A DNA stretch of 64,000 nucleotides from Neolentinus lepideus HHB14362 ss-1. Lineage: Eukaryota; Basidiomycota; Agaricomycetes; Gloeophyllales; Gloeophyllaceae. Shown piece by piece: positions 12,569-25,784 of the stretch. The stretch spans positions 186,001 through 250,000 of the forward strand of contig KV425557.1 of assembly GCA_001632425.1 (NCBI GenBank), given 5' to 3'. Position 1 is the first letter of the stretch, and each line of letters starts with the position of its first letter. The position numbers and the translations under genes were made by a program. The notes under the pieces were generated by a model. It was not told the DNA's origin, ran no database searches, and saw nothing but the letters and a program-made list of their open reading frames with translations.

Positions 12569-14319
12569 CAGAGTCTCCACTGTATCAAGAGTCCAATGAT
12601 CGTACCCTATGACCGACTTAATCGCGTGGAAAACTCACGCTCTAGAAGGCACCAGTATAGACTTGTTACTGTAGATTGCACGGACACGGACCTCTCTCAG
12701 CGCCCAGGACTATCCTCACATGTAGCACAAGTTTTTCAAGTTGTTTGATACGCATGTAGCTCAAGAACTGTAATTACAGATTGTATTCTAAATTCGTTCC
12801 CTGTAAGATATGGACCTTCTCAAGGAATTTGATGGTGGAAGGCAATGTATGTTCGATATTCGGTCCAATGGCGTTTGTTCGCTGAGTTACCAGACGCAAT
12901 GCGGTACCCCACAAAGCCTCATGTCGAAACTAACACGTATGTAAGGAGTTCGATTAAGGGTAGGATCGGAGAAGCGTCGTCCTCCGAGATCGACATTCGT
13001 GACCTTTCCATTGAGCCATTCCGGGTCTCCATCCACGCAGATTCCCTGACCTATTGGAGACAAACCCAGACCAGAGCATGGAATAGTTCTAATTCAGGCT
13101 CGGGAACTGTTACTGAGAGACACAGGATTTAATAACGGGTCATGGCGAAGACATGACAGACTCCGCCAGCGAGACAGTTCTCAGGTCGTTTTCTGACTCA
13201 GTTCAAAACCTTACGGTTCAGGCTCAGCACGCCCAGATCCGTACAGGGAACGCATACGGCTAGAGGAGCCGAGACATATATCCCTTGGCCATTGTAAAAA
13301 GGGCTCGGCTGACACATTTTGTTGAATACAACTCACGCGCGGAAGGGAATATAGATGGTTCACCGATATATCCGCGATCAATCTTCTTGTCCTTCCATGA
13401 TCAACACGCCCGCGTTGAGACAAGGTATGAAGGGTTTACAGTAGTTGGAGCTGGCGTGTTGTCTGACTTCTCACGATACATAGCACCGACTTCGGTCCTT
13501 CGCGATATGTATGAGCCTGAATGATGGTGGAACCCATTGTGACAGATGGGAGAGTCAGGTCCAACGTGCATCGCATTGGACTCTCCCGTCTCCTGTTTTC
13601 ACACCGAAACTGCGCATAAGTGGCTCCAGGCCTCTCTCAATTCAGCTGCGACTACAGAGTGATATTACTTACAAACATAGGTAGTCGGCTTGGAAGATCT
13701 TGACAGATGCAGCCGCATAAGTGGTTTAATAGTTTCATAGTCGACCCGAGGAACGGCCGCGCATTCCTAAGCTCAGGCTCAGCGAACCTTGCAGGAAGGC
13801 TCACATAGGCTGACAAAGACTCAGAGAGAGATCTTGTAAAGTCGGACGAATGTCGGATCGAGCTGGCGAGGAATGCTGGTTTATTGTATCCATCAAAAAT
13901 CTTGCGGGAAAAGCTATCGGCCTGGCGATCGACTTTACAGTGACGGTGCTTCATAACTGTTAATAGCTTCGTACCAGATGATCGTTAACAAGATCCAGGA
14001 TCTGGTGTATGCTGCAACACATACTTGCCCATTACATAACGCAGAGACGTAGCGTACGTACCATCCCGAATCATTGGTCCATGGCTATGTTTCCCTGGAT
14101 CAAAAATAGTGGTAGCGTGTGTCTCCTTGCGATCACGGCTCTCGATTGCCGTAACAAATGACGACTGATGAACAGCGGACACCCGTGTTTGACATGGGGA
14201 GCTTGTGGGTCCAACGAGGTGATAAGTGTTTTTACGGTATTCGACTGCCGTTACTGACTGGGCTGGAAGAGATCCTGCGTTCAACACAGCATCAGTACCG
14301 CTGCGGAACCTCGGTCTCA
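12569..14319. other. Gene-free region with one imperfect hairpin
   Basis: No gene could be supported. Open frames (12845-13132 +, 13652-13954 -) are short and join to nothing. An imperfect hairpin occurs near 13544-13590, where GGGAGAGTC is followed by its complement GACTCTCCC. Confidence 0.5.
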
Positions 14320-15221
14320 TTAATGAGCTAAACTGACTCGAATCATGATACTTATTCGCTGACCTCCCTGTACCTGGCGACCACGAGTACCCCTGTCCAT
14401 TAAAATGGAGTGTTGGTAGTTATAGCGCGTATCGTCTCTAAACGGAGCTCAATAGGGTACATTGCTCTCTTCGAACGCCCGAACGTGAATGACTTACCGC
14501 TGGATGTAAAGGCTTCCACTTGGCAATAGCACCTCGAAAAAGTCTGTTCCGTCTAAGGATTCTAGGCGTAGCACACGCTCCGCCCCAAGACTGACTCCTA
14601 GGATCCAAGTTCCGCTCGCGGTGACGTTGTCTACATGTGGGATAATTTCCCCATCAGTTGCAAGGTGTAGAATGTGTGTCTGCACATTCTTGGTCGGAGC
14701 CATGTCGTAAAGGCGCTTTATGACTGGAGTCAACCCTTCGATTTCGGATTCAGGCCAGGTCGTGATATGAGTCTCCCGGTAGTTTCGTATCACACCGTCA
14801 TAGTGGCCCTGATGAATGTCTCAATAACCCCGACTTACGACGTGCATATGACGATGCATACCTGTTCAAACAGATAATACTGGTCTGGAAGGAATATGTC
14901 GGCCGCCGTCGTCGGCGAGTCGCAGACAATCGGCGGTGGTAGTGACTTGCGGTGCCGGCGAGCTTGCCTGCGGTCTACGGAATCTAGCTTCATGAGCGCC
15001 GCTCTCAGCAGCAAACATTGTTCCGGTAGTGAAAAGTAGTAGGGGAGAAATGTGAACTCTGGAGGCAGTCGACCATGCACGAACGATGCAAAAGTCGAAC
15101 TCGCACAACGTTTCAAGGTGCCGATTCCGGAGCTTGTTCTTCGAGCACCAGCTCTCGTAACGACTGTTGCAGCTTTGAGACGACACAGGTTCATCTCGAC
15201 TTTTGAGTCACTTGAAAGCAC
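14320..15221 (-). CDS. ALKBH7-like Fe(II)/2-oxoglutarate dioxygenase, probably mitochondrial
   Basis: Exons 15221-14862, 14808-14498 and 14437-14320 give 262 residues. The iron site is visible as PHVDN (H178, D180) with a distal histidine in YNYQHSI (H233). The 2-oxoglutarate-binding Arg-x5-Arg pattern is RISIMIR (R251, R257). The surrounding sequence (SGTWILGVSLGAERVLRLE, LPSGSLYI) matches the ALKBH7 branch, which in animals is mitochondrial and is not a classical DNA-repair enzyme. The N-terminus is rich in Arg, Ser and Ala with few acids after residue 10, fitting a mitochondrial presequence; the second Met at residue 10 is an alternative start. It faces a mitochondrial carrier-like gene across only 120 bp. 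Confidence 0.88.
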
Positions 15222-15341
15222 CAGCTATACAGTCCAGAGCCTCGCTGTTCAAAACTACAAGCCAAGCTTAGCGTAACTGCAAAGGTTGCTCGGCTTCTGC
15301 GCCGCCTCACGTACTGAGGCCGGGCGTCTTGTTTTGCCGCA

Positions 15342-16638
15342 ATGTCGTCTGCCACGCCCAACATCAAAGATGAAAGTGGACAAGGACAACAGGGAAATTC
15401 TGTATATGCAGCCCTTGCCCGAACAACCACCAGGAGCATAGCGTTGTATTTTTCTAGACCAGTACGCTTGTTCAGACCTTCCAAAGGTGTGAGCCTCCTT
15501 CTCCAGACACATCTTCCAAGGTCAGAGTTGTTGAATCAGCAGTGCAGTTAACGGCTGGCAGATTCTCAAAGGCCTTGCTACTCGTGAAGGTGTGGCCCTT
15601 TCACCGAAGTACATTTACCGTTTGGTGCAGGAACAAGGGGTTCGTCCGTTCTAACACTGACAGTATACCTAGCCTGGTAAACGGCGTCTTCACGCCTACT
15701 ACAGCTTACGGTTATACCAAAACACTTCATTCCGCCGATGATGGTCAATGCCACCTTGGGGACCGTGCTCTGGGCTTCGTACGCTGAGTCATCGGCACTG
15801 CTTGAGCCTTACCTGCCAGGCCATCCTATGATGGTTACAGCGCTTTCTGGGGGTGTTGCTGGAGGCCTGCAAGCTGTTGTGGCGGCCCCCGTTGAGAACG
15901 TGCGCCTGGTGCTTGAAGGCGAGTCAACTGTGGCGAGCTGGAGTAATGCATGGAAAGAAGTGTTCAAAGGAGTCCACTCTGAACGCTCCCTTGCAACAAG
16001 AAGAAAGATTCAAGAGGCACGATTGTACCGCCGTTGGATGAGGGAAGTCAAAGGAATGGCAGGGCGTGGGTGGGACGGTTGGGGCTGGGGTTGTGCGAAG
16101 GATGTGTTTGGTGAGCACTGGCCATGACCGTCACCAAAATTCGAACTTATGCGCGTCGGTAGGTTTCTCTGTTTTCTTTTCGATCTTCGAAGCAACGCGG
16201 CGTATGGCCGTCCGGATCAGGTTTGCTTGTCAGTCCTCGGTGGAAACTCTTCGTTTATCGGACGAGGAAACTGTTGCTCGTCATGCCCCACGTCTTGCTC
16301 ATGCAATGACGCTGGTATCCGGAGGTATATTAGCCGGCATGTCTTATGAATTGGTCTGTAGACCCTTTGACGTGGCTAGGAGGGCCGTATATGTCGAAAA
16401 GGTAGCGGCTCTCCGAGGCGCCAGGAGGCCGACTTACGTGCATGCACTGCTTACGAAGGTCAGGGAGGAAGGTATTGTTTCTCTGTTTTGGGATCCAAGC
16501 CTTACGTCGACTCCGAAAGGAGGGGTGGCTGCGGTAACGCGTAGGCGAGTGGACACGATGCTTCGTATTCTTGCGCGAGCCGGTCCGTGGGGAATAGGGT
16601 TCTTGGTGTGGGAGGCGTTCGGTCCAGGAATTTCTTGA
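15342..16638 (+). CDS. Mitochondrial carrier-like membrane protein
   Basis: Exons 15342-15486, 15548-15639, 15705-16110 and 16163-16638 sum to 372 residues. The sequence shows carrier-style repeats: a first segment with GWQILKGLATREG, hydrophobic stretches with small residues such as MMVTALSGGVAGGLQAVVAA followed by PVENVRLVLEG, and a last repeat with LVSGGILAGMSYELVCRPFD-VARRAVYVE. The P-x-[DE]-x-x-[RK] signature is present as PVENVR and PFDVAR. These mark the mitochondrial carrier (SLC25) superfamily. The substrate cannot be read, and the divergent signatures suggest an uncharacterised fungal subgroup. The promoter lies in 120 bp shared with the ALKBH7-like gene. Confidence 0.82.
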
Positions 16639-19600
16639 TTGGCTAATGTATTTCGTATCTTTCGTGAATGCATGGATGCTGAGTATCCTGCAGCAAATTT
16701 TAAGAAAATTGCAAGCACAGGAAAATGGACTGTGAGATCGCAAAAGGGGTAATCAACGGAATGGCGAGATGCAACTAGGCACGAATGCCGTAATGAAGGG
16801 TTGTAGGTCTCCATTATCGCTAACTGAACGTTCTGAGTGCAAAGACAGAAGATTGTCAGGTATTAATTCAAGGAAAACGATATTTCAGTCTAAATTCGTG
16901 GACAGCGAATATGTGGTATTCTACTTGCGCCTCCTCTCGACCTCTCTCGCGTACGCGTATATAGAATTTGATAGGACCGAGCGAGCGGCGAGCATTGGGA
17001 TCTAAGTGCCTAATTCTGGTTAGCAAGCTAATTAAGATGGAGATCGACAGAACCAAACGTCCATACTTCCACCTCATTGGACGTGGAGCCGACTCTGTTC
17101 TATTCGTGCTCGCCTAGGACGTGTTGTAGCGATAGAGGCATCCGAGCCGCCGGTACGGCTTGCCTTGTTTCTGACGACTCCTAAAGCCATTGCGTCTTCG
17201 GGCATGCACAGTACTTGTGAGCACCATATCCAGGTCAAGTCCTAGTCACTGACTTCATGCCAGGTATCCGCGCTGGTCCCGTCGAGTCGGCGCTTTGAAC
17301 TAAAACCTGATCCTAAAGTGATACGAGTATGCGAGCATGCATACATCAATTGCGAAGAATATTAATCATTTGCCTGTGACTCAGCTTCTGGGGAGCAAGA
17401 TGCCATCGCCGAACCACATACATTCAACAAGCATACGTGGAGTTAGAGGCTTTCTGACCAAGATGTGGTGTAGAGCCGCCAAGTTAAACGATTGCCACAT
17501 ATGATGTTGATGGATAGAAAGGCTCTATTGCCTTTAAATAACAGATATGTTGGAGCAATCTCCTAAGGCAAGAAATCGGTGTAATAGCTGGCCGATCGAA
17601 AGAGGCCCCGTTGGTCGGCGGATTGAGAGGCCAACTTTGCTTGGGGTAGAACATGGCGGTTGGCCATGTCTCTGGCAGAACCGAAACAATAAAACTGATG
17701 GAGGGCTTGCCTTCCGGTGAAGAAGGGATACCCTTCCCTGTCGCGGAATGAAGCTTTTCAGCGTACTGGGTCTCCCGTGCGGGCTGGCAATACAAAGATA
17801 GAATTTACAAGATGCTGAGCCTCCTATGCAGGCACCATAGTGAGTCGCAGACAAATCTCTAGTCAGTTGAGTCTCAGCACTCATGCATCATGGTTGACTC
17901 AGCGGTGTGGGGTAGCGGCGATTTCCGTCCAGGTGTGGCGTTGCTTTGTCGGCCCAGCCTCAATACAGAATAGCCCGATGCTGTGTATGTCTTCGACGAT
18001 TCGGAATTCCAACTGTCTGGCTAGCCTCCTCATTACGCACTCCTCGCCAGGTTGGCTCGGCATTCATTCGAGGGCGGTAACAGCTCAACTTGCTAACACG
18101 GTCAATCATAACGCTAGTGGCCTGGGCCGCATGAAAATGCCAACTGTGCACTGCTGGTCGAATTTGTCCTGGTCGGATCCTGTCGCCTGCGGTTTTTACA
18201 CGCAGCATCCTCAAGGTGCTCGCCATCCCATTTCAGGACTCTCGCTTCACGCAGATCTTCCTGCTGCAGCCCTTTTCAGTAGCCTTACATATCTTGATCC
18301 CACCGACCTATTCGCCTCTCATCTGCCCCGCACCCTTCATGAACCATGACAGTGCCGTATACCTACCAGGACTGCAGTCGTCCATTTGTCCACACACTTG
18401 TTGTTCATTGGATCTGCGATGACATGAGTCTCAAATGATCCAGTATTTCACCAGAGGACACCTAGACTGCGCACGAGGTTTCCCAAAACCTCGGTGTACT
18501 GATCCCACAGCTGTGACATAAAACTTGTCAAGGGACGTCCGTGATTTTCTTTTTATTGACCTATGAATTATCCCCGGCGAGAAACAGGGCTATAAAGAGA
18601 AGATGCGTAGCCTATCTGCCACTCTTCTAAATGCTAGTACGGATTATCCGCGGGCGGGTATCGACGCACCTAGGTTGATCATTGCCATCCCTGTTCGCAG
18701 TAGTGAGTTTTCAAGTTCGTACCATGCTGCTATCTGATGCTCAATCGGTGATTGGACCACTCCTGTGTCTCTCCCGCGAAGTAGGCTTTGGTCAGTCTCT
18801 CATTCAGAAGTAGTTCGAGAATAGAGCTGATTGATGGAGCAGGTGAGGCCCACTAGACTCGCTATAAGAGTATTTTAGGTGCCTCGCGATGGCTTGCTGT
18901 CTGAGCCACGAGCTAGCGTCATACAGACGCCTTGCTTCATTGGCAATTCATGAATGTTCGCTTCACCGGTGCGAAAGTTCTTTTCTCTGCGACCGCGTAC
19001 CACCAGTTATACCCCCTTTTCTTGACTTTATGCCCGATACCTCGGCTCCGCTTCTCGACGACCGGGATGCAAGCCGGTGTCGCTTTTCATGGAGAGGACT
19101 TTCATGGTATTTACATATCTTGGTGCGCGCATGGCCACCCTTTTTCATGCCAAACCACTTTTTTATTGCTTCGTACTTGATCGCAGAGAACGAGGCTGCT
19201 ATCTATCGATAACAAACCTCGTCACACATGACATTACCTACCATACGGACCCGGCGGAGAACGGACACCCACCACGATGGGGGCGCCAAAGAACGGTACA
19301 GTGCCTTCCTATGGAAGATAGTGTATTTTGTGGTGAGTTGGAAAGTTCCTGAGCTCAGCTTCCTAGCGTTTTGTTTCGACCGGAGGACAACATGTGTACC
19401 CAAGGGTCGTCATAGAATGCGACCTCACAGTCCGTAGTGATTGGCCGCCTTATACACCTGTATTTAGAGTTGTTCAGTTGTCGTTTATCCCATATGTTGC
19501 CATATTGGTCGTCTTTCGTCCAATTCCATGTCAAATAACTGAGAAGTCTCAGTGTAGACTACAGTGCGCGAAGAGTGTTTTCGACGCCTTGGCTAGCTCC

Positions 19601-20447
19601 GATGCGGATTTTTTATACCACCTTGTATGCTAGGTTTCCGGACACGGGAAACCCATCAAATGCAATGTATTTAGGTATAGAATAACGTGACAGAGCCAGA
19701 TTTTGACCAATCCTCAAAATATTTGAGGTCCCCCAAAAATTTGAAACAAAAACAAAAACAGCTTGAACATCCCCTCTAGAGACACACAGAAAGGTCTAAA
19801 TGGTCAGAATCAATGCTTTTGAGCTTCCAGTCACTCCTCTTGGGCTTTCAAGGCCGCAAGGACTTTGGTAACTGTCCCAACCTCCGGTGGGACTTATACT
19901 GCTTCACTGTAAAAAAGTGGACTGCTGAGGGTTGAGGCCACTTTGGTAGGAACTTACTTAGAGTTGTTATACAGAAATGTAATCAAGGCTCATTAATAGG
20001 CCCCCATATAGTAACTACTGGTGACCCTAGATAGATGGAAATTTCTGACCAAAATTTGAAACAAAAAGGGGTTTTCTCCGAAATTGCACAATCACGCATA
20101 TTTTGACTGGTTTCCTTCTGAAAATCGCAGCGTGGCTCATGGCGGAGCTGCGAGGTGGCTGTGTGGAGTTGCTGTCCCCGTCCTTCCGGCACTATAGTAT
20201 TTGGCAATGAGTGCTATTTGATTTCGTCAAAAACGAGAATGAATTCGAAGACATTAATGGACACAAAATGCGGAGGGTGATTCTACGGTCAATACGTTCT
20301 ATCGACTTTGTGTTCTACAAGCGCGCCACTTTCGAGAAGCATCGATGTCGAGGATGTTCGCCTGATCTGCGGAAGATGCCGCTATGATTAGAATAAGCAC
20401 GTCCGCTACTTGTCAGACTTCAGCGTCTTCTACGTCTTACTATGACT
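16639..20447. other. Large gene-free region, possible transposon remnants
   Basis: Nearly 4 kb without a supportable gene. The longest frames (17840-18349 + and 18889-19212 +) have unnatural composition and no motif. From about 19680 to 20210 there are A-rich strings, a direct repeat of about 19 nt (AAATTTGAAACAAAAA core near 19737 and 20052) and small palindromes (CCTCAAAATATTTGAGG near 19713; GTCCCA...TGGGAC near 19877). This looks like decayed mobile-element sequence, but no ends or transposase were found. Confidence 0.4.
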
Positions 20448-21866
20448 ATGGTTCGTTGCAGCAACCAAGGATGCGGCCAGGATTTTGATCCTGCGGACAA
20501 TCCCAACGATGGCTGTACTTACCATCCGGGTGTTCCTGTGCGTACGTCTACTTGAAGCACTACCCGCGAATCAACGTTCCAAATGCTGTGCAGGTCTTTC
20601 ACGAAGGATTGAAGTCTTGGTCATGTTGTCAGGGCGTGAACAAGCCAGTTTTGGATTTCGACGAGTTTATGCATATTCCTGTACGTGCTCGGGTTCATGC
20701 AGTCTGTAGTAGCATCAAACGCGGCGGGTAGGGATGTAAAGTCGGAAATCACAGCGAGGCGCCTCCGAAGCCGCAACCAGCTCCTAAGCCAGTACAGAAC
20801 ACACCGAGCCTCAGCATGTCCACTTCTAAGGATGGCAAGGAAGTTTATACCTCCGGTTCTGCTACATCAAGCACATCCAGACCGGTGGATACTATACCGG
20901 CCGCAAAAGTACTAGCACCTGTGGAAGAGGAGGACGATCTCGAAGCTTCTGTGGCGCCTGGTACGAAGTGTCGGCACAACGGATGCTCGATAGAGTATGT
21001 GAACGACGAAGCCAATCGCAAGGAAGGAGGGGAAGCTAGTGAATGCACATACCATCCTCTTCCCGTAAGTCACATTTGAGAGCTTGCATCATGACTTCTG
21101 AAGTGACCGTCTCCCTGCCACTAGCCGATTTTCAGAGAAGGAAGCAAGGTCTGTTGCTACTCTGAACTCTCTGAAGTGGCTCGCGTGACTCATCTGTGAT
21201 TTTAGGGCTACTTATGCTGCAAGCGCAGAGTACTCGAGTTTGATGAGTTTCTCAAGATCGAGGGATGCAAGAAAGGTAGACATGTTTTCGTGCCTAAAGC
21301 ACGGCCACAAGTGGTAACAGCCTATCTCAACTCATGTTCGTTGGTTAGCGTAGTGAACTATGTCACAGGGCGAGCAATTCACAGAATGTCGGATCGACCA
21401 CTACCAAACGCCTTCTGAAGTTCACGTATATGTATTCGGCAAGCAGGCAGACAAGGAGCGAAGCAAAGTCGAATTCGAAGAGAGTCAAGTAAGTCTTATT
21501 ACTGCCATCGCTGGACTGAAGTCTGATATCTCCTAAGGTTCACATCGATATATACTTGCCTCAATCGAAACGATTCCGCAAGTCTATAGAGCTCTTTGGT
21601 TCTATCGATCCCCAAGCTTCCACATATAAGATCTATGGTACGAAAGTACGCGAGTGTTGTTTTCTCCTTCGGACACGTCTTGATGCCGTTCTCAGGTGGA
21701 AATCTTGCTAAAAAAACAAGATACAAGAAGCTGGACGATCTTGGAGAAGCCCAATGGTAACTTGGGCCCCATCAGCCTCACCTTCGGAGTTGGTGGCAGG
21801 ACCGGTACGATCGGGGGAAAAGATATTATTCTTGACGAATCTAATAAGACTAGAGCTACTGTATGA
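20448..21866 (+). CDS. CHORD- and CS-domain co-chaperone (CHORDC1/Rar1-like)
   Basis: Eight exons (20448-20537, 20594-20680, 20732-21064, 21125-21148, 21206-21313, 21369-21488, 21538-21645, 21696-21866) give 346 residues. Two zinc-binding CHORD domains are visible. The first begins [12 protein letters not shown] and ends [15 protein letters not shown]. The second begins [12 protein letters not shown] and ends [16 protein letters not shown] (p23-like) domain follows, from about VHVYVFGKQ to [10 protein letters not shown]. This order is that of Hsp90 co-chaperones CHORDC1/morgana, related to plant Rar1. The linker is Ser/Thr/Pro-rich. Exon 4 is only 24 nt (PIFREGSK) and sits inside CHORD-II. 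The 3' end converges with IFM1, leaving 79 bp between stops. Confidence 0.94.
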
Positions 21867-21945
21867 TAATCCAAGGCTGTTTGGCCCAGGGGAGTTCCAC
21901 GACATAGCACGGTCGACGCTACCATTTTCGGATTCACCACATCCT

Positions 21946-24900
21946 TCACAATTCGCCAGGTAGCTCCACTTCATGGCAAACTTGGATGACGTCGCCTTGC
22001 CGTATGTCCTCAAAGCCCTGCAAGCCCAAGCCACATTCGGAACCTTTTCGGACTTCTTGCACGTCCTTCGAGAGTACACGAAGTGTTTCGAGTGCAGCTA
22101 AGACGGAATTAGACAGTACTTTGTAAGGATGGTTGAGCGACATACATTCAGCGATAACTTCTCCGTTGCGAAGAACTCTTGCTTTCTTCCCCTTCTCAAT
22201 CACACCCTCTGCAACTCTGCAACCGGCCACTTTCTGGACCTTCTTCGACTTCACCTGGATGTCGAAAACTTGCAAGACAGTGGCTTCTCCGGTAACCTTG
22301 GTCTCGATCGTGACCGGAAGTAAAGCGACAAGTCGGTTCTTAACATCGTCGAGCAAGCGATATATAATAGTTGCTGAGTACAGAGGAACTTCATTTTGGG
22401 CTGCAATGACTTCGATGGGTCGGGGAATCTTGACAGAAAACGCAACGACCATCCCTGTTGAACAGAATTAGCTAATTTTGCTGTGGAAATCAGGGCGAAT
22501 GAGCTCTAACCTTCAACAGCTTTGGCTCTCATCACGTCTGATTCCGTCACGTCACCCACTCCACTCGCAACGACCTTGACAGAGGCCTTCTCGTTCCCAA
22601 TTCCGGATACGGCACCAACGACCGCCTCTACACTCCCGCTAACGTCGGCCTTGACAATCAATCTTAATAGCCGAAGTCCATCCTGCACCTCCGCTACATC
22701 GACTCCCGTATCCTCCAGGTCACGATGCTCCCTCTCCTGCTTTCTTTGTTCATTGATGGCTTCCAGATCTATCAGAGAAGACTCGATCTCAGCTTTCCTG
22801 ATCCTGTTAGCCAGCGCCTTCTTGACATCGTCTTCGGATCCCGACAATACGTCGTCGCCAGCGGCGGGCAATTCCTTCCATCCAGATACTACGACTGCGG
22901 TCCCGGGTGTCGCAGATTTGACAGAAGCACCAGACGGCGACTGCAGAACGCGAACCTTCGCATGAGCCTGGCCACTAATCAGATGGATACCGGGTGTAAG
23001 AGTACCCCGTAGAACCAGGACTGTAGCAATTGGACTGCAGAGAATACTGTTGAATACATTAGCAAAAAATTGATGATGTTACACACCCTAATCCTTTCTG
23101 TATTTTGGATTCAAGAACGTAGCCATGAATGTTGCTTTCGCACTCCGCTCGCAAATTCTGGAGTTCTGCCACGGCAGAAATCGTCTCCACTAGGTCGTCG
23201 AGACCCTTCCCTGTTAGACCGGAGACCGGAACGACCGGGATATCACCTCCAACAGTCTCAAGCTGCAAACCCTCCGCTACGAGCATGTTGGTAACTTTTT
23301 CCTGGTAGCAACTAGTGAGCTACACAGGAATAATCATCAGTAAAGGTGTACCCACAATGTCCACTCCAGGCTTATCGACTTTGTTGATAGCGACTACAAC
23401 ACCGATATTATCACCTTCTTTCTTGATTAACTCGATGATTTCCCTGGTCTGCGGCATCACTCCATCGTCGGCAGCAACGACCAAAACGATGATATCTGTT
23501 ACCATCACACCTCTAGCACGCATCGCAGAAAACGCAGCGTGCCCGGGAGTATCGAGAAAGGTGACGGTATTCTTTGTTGGACCAACAGGCACGGAAAAGG
23601 CGCCAATGTGCTGAGTGATTCCACCCGCTTCACCTTTGGCCACAGACGAAGAACGGAGGGTGTCTAATAGGGTAGTCTTGCCATGGTCAACGTGGCCCAT
23701 GATAGTGACCACAGGCGGTCGCAAAGGCAGTTTATCCGATTCCGCATGCGGAGGTCTAGGACATCGGCAGCGTACAGTCACTGCAATTTAATGATGGATA
23801 CGAGGCAACACCTACGAGGGGTAAATATCAAAAGCGGCTTCGTCATTGACAACAGGATTGCGTCCAAACTCCATGACCAAAAGAGAAGCATACTCAGAGG
23901 TGAGAACTTAGAAAAGTACTGAGCGGTCTGCGGCGATAAAACTGATGCAAAAAGCTTACTGTGGTCGGGTGTCGCTTCGGCTGCCATACCCGCCTCTACC
24001 ATCTTCCTCTGAAGAGTGCCTACGTGGTAATCGTACCCAAAGCCACAACTCACAAATATGTAACAGTACGTACCTAGCCGGATATTGAGCAGTCTAGCAA
24101 GAGTGCCTACAGAGACGACACTTGGAACAAAGAGGTCAACTGCCACTTTCTTAGTAGCCACCTTTGAAACGCCGTCCTTCTTCTTCTTTTTCTTTACAAG
24201 ATCTGTGCCTGGTTGATGCGTGCCATGCTTGCTATGGCTCGGAATGGCAGCGTCCTCGTCCGTCAGGTGCGCGAGTAGAGATCCTCTTGACTTGTGACTT
24301 CCTCGCACTGACCTGACCTCTCGCCTATCCCTTACATGCCCCTCTTCGACGACGCCTTCCTCTTCTATAGGCTTTAAGATCACATCGTCTTCCGTCGGAG
24401 TTCGTCGTGGTGTTTGGGAGCCGCGGGACTGCGTCTGACCTTGCTGTGGTACTAGAGAAGGGGCTCTATGGGGAGCAGGATCTCTGTCCAGATGAGGAGG
24501 CGAGGCTCTGGGACTCTGTTGCGTGGTTCCCGAGCTCTGAAAAGGATCCAGACCACCATTAGTATCCCTCGAATGCCGTATAGCTGACTGCCGAGTCAAA
24601 AGGCTTGACTTAATCGGATCCAGGGTACCTGTGCGTTCACTTGCAGGTCTGTCTAAATTTCTTTCTACTGGGGCAGTCTTCCTGTGTGTAGCATTCCTTG
24701 ACCATCCATCAGGTAAGGAGACCCCTGAACGGCTAGTGGATGGCGGAGATGCTGTACCAGGGGCTGGACGTGCCCATTTACCAAGACCTGATGCGACACC
24801 ACTTCGCCCTTCAGGCTGACTATCGCCAACAGACTGGGGACGGACCCATTTGCTGAGATTAGGCGATAGCCTGGAGGCCTTCTCATCTGGAGAGTCTCTT

Positions 24901-25107
24901 TGAACGAAGGACTGAGGGGGAGCCCATCTGGAAGTCGCGCTGCTACTCGGAGGGTCGGAAAAATCGATGAGAGGTTTGGGCTAAGAGAACCGTAAGCGCA
25001 AGAATGTACACATGAACAACAATAAGTGCCTTGGCTGCTGTCGATGCTGAGCAAGATTGTTGGCCAGAGGCAAAGCGGTAGCTAAGGACTGAAGTTGCTC
25101 GACGCAT
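21946..25107 (-). CDS. IFM1: Mitochondrial translation initiation factor IF-2
   Basis: GTPase that places initiator tRNA on the mitochondrial small ribosomal subunit. The chosen ATG at 25107 opens [18 protein letters not shown], an excellent mitochondrial presequence; the longer frame from 25196 lacks this. A long disordered Ser/Pro/Arg-rich N-terminal extension follows. The IF2-N segment is [21 protein letters not shown]-domain motifs are GHVDHGKT (G1), DTPGH (G3), NKVD (G4) and SGLTGKG (G5). Domains II to IV run from about [10 protein letters not shown] to the stop at 21946. Clear introns include 22455-22510 and those ending at GLG/PIAT and GVDI/EKVT. The first intron is uncertain: the acceptor near 24980 is clear, but the donor is either GTTGTT (43 nt) or AAG|GCACTT (49 nt, GC-AG). 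Confidence 0.95.
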
Positions 25108-25784
25108 TGGCGAAAAAGTCGGCGCGATGTCTGGCTTTCAATACGCCACCAAAAGTCAATATGGACAAAGTCTTGCCTTTGTTTCCGAAAGACCATACAT
25201 TTCGCAGTTCAAGCTCTTGCCTGCGTCACGGCCTATTAAGGCCTAAATATTAAATCCTGAGTCTTACACGCGTGCTCTCATTACTTGTTCAAATATAAAG
25301 AGAATTGGGCTGGAACTCAACGTTTCAACGCAGATAAAGATGAACCTATCAAACCGGTAACGGCGTTAGCAACTGGACTGCCATACGAGCAAGGAAAAGC
25401 ATGGATGGTGACAAAAAGACGGATGTCATTCTCGTCCCGCTTCTAGGAGAACAGCTGATGTCCACCCAATCGCCGTAACAGAACGCTATAACGGCGACTT
25501 GTTCTAGGGCCTGTAGGTTGGCTCCAATAGCCTCAAGTACTTGCATGTGCAGATGTAAGATACGTATATTGGAGGTATTGTATTCCTCCCTACTGCCGTC
25601 TAGACCCTTAAAGATCTATAACAGAGCGGTACCGTCATGTCTGCGATATCACAGGAACAAAAGAACGAGGATGCTTAAGTACCAAGAAAAGAGCTGCTGT
25701 CACTATTGATACATAATCGCTAGCGTAGCCATAATTTAATGAAAAAGATAAAACCATGCAGGAATGCTCATCGCGGAGGGGCGG
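25108..25784. other. Intergenic, IFM1 promoter side and GH55 3' side
   Basis: Contains the upstream region of IFM1 and the downstream region of the GH55 gene; both are on the minus strand. No gene or clear element seen. Confidence 0.5.

Noticed and set aside
17840..18349. Plus-strand frame of 169 codons
   Set aside because: No domain, no splice partners, composition unlike the real genes nearby, and similar frames occur on the other strand.
25108..25196. Earlier ATG upstream of IFM1
   Set aside because: It is in another frame and ends without joining the IF-2 frame; the ATG at 25107 gives a good mitochondrial presequence.
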